Shown: positions 1 to 4,833 of the stretch, piece after piece
Layout of the letters: each line of letters begins with the position of its first letter
Position numbering within the stretch: position 1 is the first letter of the stretch
DNA from: an uncultured Klebsiella sp.
Lineage (GTDB): Bacteria; Pseudomonadota; Gammaproteobacteria; Enterobacterales; Enterobacteriaceae
Direction of reading: 5' to 3'
Length of the DNA: 5,953 nucleotides
NCBI GenBank assembly: GCA_902490055.1
Contig: CABUCP010000222.1
Coordinates: forward strand, 1 to 5,953
Notes under the pieces: model-generated
Database searches by the model: none
The model's input: only the letters and a program-made list of their open reading frames with translations
Told to the model about the DNA's origin: nothing
Program-made: the position numbers and the translations under genes

Positions 1-531
1 ATTAATATTCATAGCACCTGTCAGGCTGAACAACTGTGGCAGCTGCTCACGACGCATCCGCAGGCGCTGCTGATCCTCGACGGCGATCTGAATAGTGAGT
101 TCTGTTGTTGGTTGCTACAGGAGAAGCAGCAGCGTTTTCCGCATGCCAAAGTATTATTGGTGGTTTCCGACGATAATAAAAGCTGGCTGCAGAGGGCGCT
201 GGCGTGGAATGTTCGCGCGATCGCGCAGCGTGAAGATAGCGCCGATATGTTCGCCCAGATCATTAATAGTATTATGCTGGGGATGCTTTGCCTTCCAGGT
301 AACTGGCTAATGACGTCGGCGGGGCGTGGTAAACACGCGGTGCATCTCAGTCGTCGTCAGCAGGAAATTTTAAAACTGCTGGCGGAGGGCAGTTCTAATA
401 AAGAGATAAGCCGTACGCTAAATATTAGCGCCGGGACGGTAAAAGCGCATCTTGAGGCGTTATATCGACGATTGGATGTGAAAAACCGCACCCAGGCGGC
501 AATGGTGTTTAATAACGTTGCCGGAGGTTAA
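1..531 (+). CDS. yhjB: YhjB, LuxR/FixJ-type transcriptional regulator (5' end cut off)
   Basis: This is a response-regulator-like DNA-binding protein. The frame is open from the first base, so the gene begins outside the window; 176 codons are visible. Compared with E. coli YhjB (about 200 aa, recalled from memory) roughly 26 N-terminal residues are missing. The first part is receiver-like, with a beta strand ending LLILDGD (visible residues 23-29) and VLLVVSDD (51-58). The C-terminal LuxR HTH spans about visible residues 116-171 and contains SNKEIS, the recognition segment ISAGTVKAHL and LYRRLDVKNRTQAA. The receiver seems degenerate: where the conserved Lys after strand 5 is expected, the sequence reads AIAQRE with Arg (R77). 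Control by phosphorylation is therefore doubtful. A TTG codon at 112 could serve as an internal start but would split the receiver. The gene runs convergent to the treF unit and shares its stop bases with the lysozyme-like gene. Its target genes are unknown to me. Identification is firm; function is inferred from the family. Confidence 0.9.
   Translation: MNIHSTCQAEQLWQLLTTHPQALLILDGDLNSEFCCWLLQEKQQRFPHAKVLLVVSDDNKSWLQRALAWNVRAIAQREDSADMFAQIINSIMLGMLCLPGNWLMTSAGRGKHAVHLSRRQQEILKLLAEGSSNKEISRTLNISAGTVKAHLEALYRRLDVKNRTQAAMVFNNVAGG
481..499 (-). terminator. Weak candidate intrinsic terminator for the treF unit, inside yhjB
   Basis: Read on the minus strand, CCGC (499-496), a six-base loop and GCGG (489-486) are followed directly by five T (485-481). 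It begins about 30 bases past the stop of the lysozyme-like gene, where the end of that transcript would be expected. The stem is only 4 bp, so this is a weak call. No better hairpin was seen nearby. Confidence 0.3.
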
Positions 532-959
532 ATGGGCTGACAAAAGCGCTCGCACTCCTGCTGGCGAAATGTATTATCGTGGTCAATTTGTCGCCATACG
601 GCCAGCGCCTGGGTAAAGCAGCGGCGATTAAGGTAGCGTACGATGGCGCTCAACTGCGGTTGGCCGCTGTCGTTTAAGCTAAACGCCAGCCCCAGCAGGG
701 CGTCGTACTGCGGCTGGTTGAGCGCGATGGTCAGATGTTGTTGTAATGCCTGCTGGCACTGCAGGAGATCGACCGTCAACAGCATCGCCGCCCGTTCGGC
801 GGTGATAGGCATCTCTTTCTCATCTTCACTAATGGCGTGGCCGTAGCCGACCCGCCATTGGCCAAGTGTATCCTGATATGGCATTAGCGCCAGCCCTTGA
901 GTCTGCTGAATAAAGCGGAGCCCCGCCAGGCTTAGCGTCGGTGCGGTGGTTATGGTCAT
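528..959 (-). CDS. GH24 (T4-type) lysozyme-fold protein, probably catalytically inactive
   Basis: The 143-residue protein has the GH24 phage-lysozyme layout. The N-terminal catalytic block spans about residues 13-41 and ends GQWRVGYGH. The block NQPQYDALLGLAFSLND (81-97) matches the family segment usually written LTQNQFDALVSFAFN. The C-terminal LNRRCFTQALAVWRQID (110-126) matches the usual sugar-site helices. GH24 enzymes use a Glu-Asp-Thr triad with spacing 9 and 6 (E11, D20, T26 in T4). Here those positions are Q21, D30 and R36, with both spacings exactly kept, so muramidase activity is doubtful. There is no signal peptide or membrane segment, so the protein is predicted cytosolic; no holin or spanin gene is adjacent. 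The ATG at 959 is preceded by GAGGAAA about 6 bases upstream. It is probably the last gene of the unit treF-acetyltransferase-this gene, 74 bases after the acetyltransferase. It could be a domesticated phage protein with a binding role, but its function is unknown. Confidence 0.8.
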   Translation of the reverse strand: MTITTAPTLSLAGLRFIQQTQGLALMPYQDTLGQWRVGYGHAISEDEKEMPITAERAAMLLTVDLLQCQQALQQHLTIALNQPQYDALLGLAFSLNDSGQPQLSAIVRYLNRRCFTQALAVWRQIDHDNTFRQQECERFCQPI

Positions 960-1016
960 CGTCTTTTCCTCTGCGGCTGGCGGCAGTGTAGAGGATTGAG
1001 ATGAGCGCTCCTATTC

Positions 1017-1059
1017 GCCGGATGGCCAAGGTATTATCGGCCGTCGTGGCGCATCAGGC
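1017..1059. repeat. REP-like imperfect palindrome at the 3' end of the acetyltransferase gene
   Basis: On the plus strand GCCGGATGGC (1017-1026) and GCATCAGGC (1051-1059) resemble the two ends of enterobacterial REP elements. They can pair with one mismatch in the first eight positions around a loop of about 25 bases. The right arm lies inside the last codons of the acetyltransferase. The inner REP stem is not clear, so this is either a degenerate REP or a coincidence with coding sequence. As a hairpin it would sit between two genes of one transcript, a typical REP place. Confidence 0.3.
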
Positions 1060-1561
1060 CGAACAGCCAGTCGTTATGCCATCGGCCATGCAGCCAGTAA
1101 CACTCTCGCAGTTCGCCTTCCAGAATGAATCCGGCTTTTTCTAACAGATGCCTTGAGGCTTGATTTCCGGCGGTGACGCTGGCGGTCAGGCGGCGGATGC
1201 CGCCGGCGGAAAAGGCATAATCGCACAGCGCGCGCAGCGATTCGTAACCGTAGCCCTGGCCCTGGGCCTGCGGGGCGAAAAGAAAGCCCACTTCGGCTAT
1301 ATCGTCATCGTGATGGCGGTAGCCGGTCAGGCCTAGCGGCGTATGGGTTTGGCGATCGCGAACCATCAGGCATAGCCAGTGTGCCGCTTTTGGCGACCAC
1401 ACCGGCAGACGAGAATCAAACGCCGCGCGAATATCGGCGATGGGCCGGTTATCCGCGACGTAGAGCATCACCTGCGGATCCTGCTGCAGGCTGAGAAAAA
1501 AGGACCAGTCGTCAAGCTGCAGCGGCGAGCAGCGCAGCCGCGGCGTAAGCAGTTCAGGCAT
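1034..1561 (-). CDS. GNAT-family N-acetyltransferase, RimJ/RimL-like
   Basis: The 175-residue protein is a complete GNAT of the RimJ/RimL-like type, which transfers an acetyl group from acetyl-CoA to an amine (a protein N-terminus, amino acid, polyamine or drug). It opens with the family's usual LxTPRLxxxPLxxxD segment (residues 4-18). The beta-4 strand is AEVGFLFAP (89-97), followed by the acetyl-CoA pyrophosphate loop QAQGQGYG (98-105), which fits Q/R-x-x-G-x-G/A. Next come NQASRHLLEKAGF (133-145), the motif B helix, and the C-terminal block LRECYWLHGRWHNDW (151-165) typical of the subgroup. The ATG at 1561 has GGAG about 8 bases upstream. It starts only 36 bases after the treF stop, so co-transcription with treF is likely. 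The substrate cannot be told from sequence. I do not recall a gene in this place in E. coli K-12, where treF and yhjB are adjacent, so it is probably accessory. Confidence 0.88.
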   Translation of the reverse strand: MPELLTPRLRCSPLQLDDWSFFLSLQQDPQVMLYVADNRPIADIRAAFDSRLPVWSPKAAHWLCLMVRDRQTHTPLGLTGYRHHDDDIAEVGFLFAPQAQGQGYGYESLRALCDYAFSAGGIRRLTASVTAGNQASRHLLEKAGFILEGELRECYWLHGRWHNDWLFGLMRHDGR

Positions 1562-1597
1562 AGTGTCGGCTCCGGTAAAATGCCGGTGGGTCGTTTC

Positions 1598-3256
1598 TTA
1601 TGACGATTTTGGCTCGCCGTACAGGCCGATAAGCCGCCGTACCACGCCGTTGGTCCAGCCGAAGCCGTCCTGTAGCGGATACTCGCCGCCGCCGCCTTCA
1701 TGCGGGGTGCTGCTGGCGATATGGTATTTCTCAATCAGCTTGTGGTGTTTGAGATAGAAATGATTCACCGTTTGCAGCCAACTCTGGGCGATTTCATCGC
1801 CGAGCGGATCGTGGCCGTACATTTTGAATCCTTGCACCGCCATCCACTGCAGCGGCGCCCAGCCGTTCGGTTTATCCCACTGTTCGCCGCTGTCATATTC
1901 CGTAGCCATAATGCCGCCGGGCGTTAGCAGACGTGCGCGTACCGCATCCGCCAGCCGCTCGGCCTGAACATGGGTCGCCATACCGACGTATAACGTGACG
2001 ATGCTGGCGGCGGAGAACAGCGCCAGCTGCTCGCGGCGCCAGTCGTAATCGCGAAAACAGCCGCACTCTTCATCCCACAGATAGCGCGTGACCGCCGCCC
2101 GCCGCTCGTTCGCTTTACGGCGGAATTCGGCTTCGGCCTCGCGATCGCCCTTCAGGCCGGAGAGATTGGCGATGGTATTTTCCAGCTTAAACAAAAAAGC
2201 GTTGAGGTCGATGGGAATAAACTGAGTGGTGCGGATGCTCGCCAGCCGCGTGATATCGCGCAGCCAGCGGCTGGAGTAATCCCAGCCGGAGGCCGCGCCG
2301 GCGCGCAGGTCGCGGTAGACCTCATTCGGCGGGCGGCCGGAATGTTTTGCCGTCGCAACGTCTTCCCGCCAGGATTCATCGCGCGGCGTATCGCGGTCAT
2401 CCCAGTAACGGTTGAGCAGCGAACCATCGGGCATGCGCACCACGTGGCGGTAGGCCTGATTGGGAATGAGTGACTCCGCGCCGTCCATCCAGAAGGCGTA
2501 CTCCAGCTTGAGGTGATCGAGATAACGTCGCGCACCGCGTACGCCGTCTTCTTCGAACAGTTCGACCATCAGGGCAAACACCGGCGGCTGGGAGCGGCTG
2601 AGATAATAGGTGCGGTTGCCGTTGGGAATGTGGCCATAGGTTTCAATCATCCATGCGAAGTTATCGGCCATGCACTTCAACAGATCGCCGCGACCGCTTT
2701 CCGCCAGCCCCAGCATGGTGAAGTAGGAGTCCCAGTAATAGGTTTCGCTAAAACGGCCGCCGGGGACGATATACGACTGCGGCAGAGCCAGCAGCGACGA
2801 CCACGGAATATGATCCTGCGGCTCGCGGGTTAATACCGGCCACAAATGATCGATGTGCTCTTTGAGCGTCAGCTGCGGGTCGGAAGTGTAATCATCAGCG
2901 CGGTTATCCGGCATCCAGAAGTTGTCTTCGACAAACTGGCGTAGATCGAACTCCGGCGCGCGTTTCACCCGCCGGTAGTGCATCAGAATATCCAGCGGAT
3001 CGCGTTTCGGCGCGCAGTCGGGGAAGGTTTTGCTATCGACGAAGATGCGCGATTTTTGCACATTGGTAAACAGCTCGAGATAGCGGTCGGCGGGGGTCAG
3101 GGCGTCCGACGCCGGTAGCCCTTCAATGATTTCCGGCTCCGGTTCGGCGTCAAACATTTCATCCAGTTTTAACTCATACGGATCGGCTTCGTAGCATGGA
3201 TCGTTCTCGATCCTCAACTCGTCGTCATCATCGTTGCGTAGTCTCTGGCTGAACAT
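1598..3256 (-). CDS. treF: Cytoplasmic trehalase (GH37)
   Basis: TreF hydrolyses alpha,alpha-trehalose to two glucose molecules in the cytoplasm, with inversion. The 552 residues compare with 549 in E. coli TreF, and the match I recall runs the whole length, for example [19 protein letters not shown] at 45-63. Both trehalase signatures are present: [14 protein letters not shown] (165-178) and [10 protein letters not shown] (459-468), plus the Gly-rich GGGGEY (521-526). The general acid is D326 in SGWDYSSRW. From the TreA numbering I recall, the base corresponds to E509 in IEKY. There is no signal peptide, which separates it from periplasmic TreA. The acidic N-terminal extension (about residues 9-42) is a TreF feature. 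The ATG at 3256 has GGAGG about 11 bases upstream, slightly long spacing. It is the first gene of a likely unit with the acetyltransferase and the lysozyme-like gene. E. coli treF is reported to be partly RpoS-dependent and osmotically induced, which fits the sigma-S -10 box found upstream. Confidence 0.98.
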   Translation of the reverse strand: MFSQRLRNDDDDELRIENDPCYEADPYELKLDEMFDAEPEPEIIEGLPASDALTPADRYLELFTNVQKSRIFVDSKTFPDCAPKRDPLDILMHYRRVKRAPEFDLRQFVEDNFWMPDNRADDYTSDPQLTLKEHIDHLWPVLTREPQDHIPWSSLLALPQSYIVPGGRFSETYYWDSYFTMLGLAESGRGDLLKCMADNFAWMIETYGHIPNGNRTYYLSRSQPPVFALMVELFEEDGVRGARRYLDHLKLEYAFWMDGAESLIPNQAYRHVVRMPDGSLLNRYWDDRDTPRDESWREDVATAKHSGRPPNEVYRDLRAGAASGWDYSSRWLRDITRLASIRTTQFIPIDLNAFLFKLENTIANLSGLKGDREAEAEFRRKANERRAAVTRYLWDEECGCFRDYDWRREQLALFSAASIVTLYVGMATHVQAERLADAVRARLLTPGGIMATEYDSGEQWDKPNGWAPLQWMAVQGFKMYGHDPLGDEIAQSWLQTVNHFYLKHHKLIEKYHIASSTPHEGGGGEYPLQDGFGWTNGVVRRLIGLYGEPKSS

Positions 3257-3293
3257 AGCGATACAGGCCTCCGGATAGCGTGAGTTCGGGGGG

Positions 3294-3307
3294 CCGGGCG
3301 TGCCCGG
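3294..3307 (-). promoter_or_regulatory. GC-rich hairpin in the treF leader
   Basis: A perfect 14-bp inverted repeat (CCGGGC, GT, GCCCGG on the plus strand) lies between the sigma-S -10 box and the treF start. As minus-strand RNA it gives a 5-bp all-GC stem with loop CACG, about 5 bases after the predicted transcription start and ahead of a C-rich run. It could protect the 5' end or slow ribosome access; no T-run follows, so it is not a terminator. The role is inferred only. Confidence 0.35.
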
Positions 3308-3315
3308 GCTCTCTA

Positions 3316-3346
3316 TTAAGCGTAGACACTCGCTTCGGTCTGTGGA
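3316..3346 (-). promoter_or_regulatory. Sigma-S promoter of treF
   Basis: On the minus strand TCTACGCTTAA (3326-3316) matches all 11 positions of the extended sigma-S -10 consensus KCTAYRCTTAA. Sixteen bases upstream of the hexamer TACGCT, TCCACA (3346-3341) matches four of six -35 positions; a weak -35 is normal for sigma-S promoters. Transcription would start near 3312, giving a leader of about 55 bases before the treF ATG. This agrees with the reported RpoS dependence of E. coli treF. Confidence 0.7.
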
Positions 3347-3354
3347 ATGTAAAC

Positions 3355-3370
3355 TGTGCGTCAGGTCACG
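3355..3370. promoter_or_regulatory. CRP-like palindrome upstream of treF
   Basis: TGTGC-N6-TCACG on the plus strand matches 8 of 10 bases of the CRP consensus TGTGA-N6-TCACA with the right spacing and A-rich and T-rich flanks. Its centre is about 50 bases upstream of the predicted sigma-S start, which is not a standard class I or II position. Cyclic AMP control of a sugar hydrolase is plausible but unproven. Confidence 0.3.
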
Positions 3371-3406
3371 ATTTTTGCCAGAGGAGAGCCGCTGGGAATT
3401 GGTTTA

Positions 3407-3434
3407 ATTATATGAAAATAAACAATAATATTAA
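3407..3434 (-). promoter_or_regulatory. Candidate second, sigma-70-type promoter for treF in an AT-rich tract
   Basis: On the minus strand a perfect TATAAT (3412-3407) lies 16 bases downstream of TTAATA (3434-3429), which matches 4 of 6 bases of the -35. The start would be near 3400, leaving a leader of about 143 bases. The surrounding 3401-3480 is only about a quarter GC, so chance matches are likely, and the tract is also a candidate H-NS binding region. Confidence 0.35.
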
Positions 3435-3481
3435 TTTTACGCACTAATGCGCGAAAACGAAATTCAGAGCATTCATTATGC

Positions 3482-3519
3482 AACAAAATTTGAACCGCCT
3501 CGGGTAAGCGCAGGCGGTT
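3482..3519 (-). terminator. Intrinsic terminator of the alcohol dehydrogenase gene
   Basis: Eight perfectly paired bases, AACCGCCT (3493-3500) and AGGCGGTT (3512-3519), enclose an 11-base loop, starting 7 bases after the dehydrogenase stop. On the minus strand the stem is followed by CAAATTTTGTT, a moderately T-rich tail. It should separate the dehydrogenase transcript from treF. Confidence 0.7.
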
Positions 3520-3526
3520 ACCCCGT

Positions 3527-4675
3527 TTACTCCCAGGCGGCTTCCAGCATCTCCAGCAGCTGTTCTGAATCCAGCACCACCGGATTGGCTTTCATCGAGG
3601 AGGAACTACTGGCGGCCAGCGCCGCGGGCTCCAGCGCCGCGCGCGGTACACCGAGGTCGCGTAAATTGCCGAGCCCCGCGCGCTGGCTCCATTCGCGCAG
3701 GCTTTGCCAGGCGATATCCGGCGAGACGCCGAGCCCGGCGGCGAGCCACTGACGCACCTCCAGGAAGCGTTGGCGCAGCGCCCGATCGGTCGCCTGGGAT
3801 TCATTTAGCTCAAGGCCAAAGGGCAGCAGGCAGCCGCAGAGCGCGCCGTGGGAGGCATCGCTTAGCCCGCCGAGCGGCCCCGCCAGCCCGTGGACCACGC
3901 CAAGCCCGGCGTTGGCCAGCGCCAGCCCGCCGCACAGGCTGACCCACGCCAGTTCGTCGCGGCTGTCCGGGCACTCTTTTTCCATCAACGTTTTTAACGC
4001 GACGATGCCGCGCGGGATCGCCTCGCGACACAAGGCGTCGGTGAAGGGGGTGGCGCGAGTACACAGCCAGGGTTCGATCACCTGGGTTAACGCATCAAGG
4101 CCGGAACCGAGTGTGACCGCGCGCGGGGCGTTGTCGGTTAATGACGGGTCGACAATCGCCAGCAGCGGCAGCATACGATCATCGCGCAGGCTGACTTTGC
4201 GCTGTTGCTGCGGCACGTTAATGACCGCGTTTTTGGTGACTTCCGCGCCGGTGCCGGAGGTTGTCGGAATAGCGACAAAAGGCAGCGGACGGGCTTCTAA
4301 TACTCGCCCCGTCCCGACCACTTCCAGATATTCAATCACCGGGCCGCTTGCCGGAACCAGCGCGGCAATGGCTTTTCCGGCATCGATCGCCGCGCCGCCG
4401 CCGAGACTCACTACCGCGCCAACGCTATGCTCGCGCGCCAGCCGCACGCCGCCTTCGATATCGGCGAGCGTCGGCTCCTGGGCGATAGCAAGGGTGATGA
4501 CCTTGAGATTCAGCGCGTTGAGCTCGCTGAGTAAAAATTCTGCGCGGCTCGGGTTCGCGCCGTGAACCAGCAGCACCGGGGTATCGTATTGCGCCAGCCA
4601 CGGCGCCGCGCTGCGGGCCTGGCCGCGGCCGAAGCGGATATTGCCCGGCGTCAAAATGTTGAAAGAAGTGACCAT
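3527..4675 (-). CDS. Iron-containing (group III) alcohol dehydrogenase family protein, variant metal site
   Basis: The 382-residue product (ATG at 4675) is a cytosolic NAD(P)-dependent dehydrogenase of the Fe-ADH superfamily. The nucleotide-binding domain shows the pyrophosphate loop SLGGGAAIDAGKAIA (90-104) and PTTSGTGAEVTKNAVI (137-152). The helical metal domain shows GLDALTQVIEPW (192-203), VVHGLAGPLGG (260-270) and SHGALCG (275-281). Compared with FucO ligands D196, H200, H263 and H277 it keeps D194, H262 and H276 but has Q198 for H200; G266 replaces conserved H267. I recall homologues with DALTQxIEP and VHGxAGP, so this is probably a subfamily trait, not decay. A five-Ser run (356-360) precedes a standard C-terminal helix ending EAAWE. 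A longer version from GTG 4714 is rejected because that codon lies inside the likely -10 box; AGG stands about 10 bases before ATG 4675. The gene lies 150 bases behind the LacI-type gene, its likely regulator. The substrate is unknown; it is not clearly FucO, YiaY or YqhD. Confidence 0.88.
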   Translation of the reverse strand: MVTSFNILTPGNIRFGRGQARSAAPWLAQYDTPVLLVHGANPSRAEFLLSELNALNLKVITLAIAQEPTLADIEGGVRLAREHSVGAVVSLGGGAAIDAGKAIAALVPASGPVIEYLEVVGTGRVLEARPLPFVAIPTTSGTGAEVTKNAVINVPQQQRKVSLRDDRMLPLLAIVDPSLTDNAPRAVTLGSGLDALTQVIEPWLCTRATPFTDALCREAIPRGIVALKTLMEKECPDSRDELAWVSLCGGLALANAGLGVVHGLAGPLGGLSDASHGALCGCLLPFGLELNESQATDRALRQRFLEVRQWLAAGLGVSPDIAWQSLREWSQRAGLGNLRDLGVPRAALEPAALAASSSSSMKANPVVLDSEQLLEMLEAAWE

Positions 4676-4712
4676 GTAGGGGGACCTGTGGTGGATAATC
4701 ATTATGCAATCC

Positions 4713-4718
4713 ACTATA
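4713..4718 (-). promoter_or_regulatory. Likely -10 box of the dehydrogenase gene
   Basis: TATAGT on the minus strand (4718-4713) matches 5 of 6 bases of TATAAT and would start transcription near 4706, about 30 bases before the ATG at 4675. The -35 region is poor, so activation, or read-through from the LacI-type gene, may be needed. Four of its bases are the TATA terminus of the adjoining ERIC remnant. Confidence 0.45.
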
Positions 4719-4770
4719 CCCGTTATTCTTCAAGTTGCATGTGCGTTGGCGACGTGCGTTCGTTCATCCT
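4715..4770. repeat. Truncated ERIC element (one terminal half)
   Basis: The plus strand from TATACCCGTTAT through CTTCAAGTTGCATGTGCG and TTGGC to CGTTCATCC follows one end of the enterobacterial ERIC repeat, about 127 bp when complete. The central CAGTCACTTACTTATGTAAG part and the other end (CTCGAATTATTTAGGGTATA) are absent from the window. The right limit is approximate because the match fades after about 4750, where a few extra bases occur. This is the remnant of a non-coding mobile repeat, lying between the LacI-type gene and the dehydrogenase gene. Confidence 0.75.
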
Positions 4771-4784
4771 GAGATGCTAAGTTG

Positions 4785-4833
4785 AACGCTAAATCAGCGC
4801 CCGACGGCGTAGCGTAGCCGCCGATTTAGCGTT
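4785..4833. repeat. Long inverted repeat at the stop codon of the LacI-type gene
   Basis: AACGCTAAATC (4785-4795) and GATTTAGCGTT (4823-4833) are perfect inverted repeats. In minus-strand RNA the stem grows to 15 bp (4785-4799 with 4819-4833) through one G-U and three GC pairs, around a 19-base loop holding a tandem CTACG. The regulator's TAA (4828-4826) lies in the first arm. No T-run follows on either strand, so it is not an ordinary intrinsic terminator. It may be an RNA stability or processing hairpin, or a small repeated intergenic element. Confidence 0.75.

Noticed and set aside
112..531. yhjB starting at TTG 112
   Set aside because: The same frame is open to the first base and the upstream residues match YhjB as I recall it, so the true start is outside the window.
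528..959. Lysozyme-like gene as sign of a prophage
   Set aside because: No holin, spanin, integrase or other phage gene is nearby, and the protein lacks catalytic residues and an export signal.
3912..4565. 217-codon open frame on the plus strand
   Set aside because: It lies wholly antisense to the dehydrogenase gene and its Ser/Thr/Pro/Arg-rich product has no recognisable domain. GC-rich genes commonly give such shadow frames.
4676..4714. Longer dehydrogenase start at GTG 4714
   Set aside because: The GTG lies inside the likely -10 box and has no clear ribosome binding site, and the added 13 residues do not resemble the family's start.
4785..4833. The long hairpin as an intrinsic terminator
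   Set aside because: Neither strand has a T-run after the stem.
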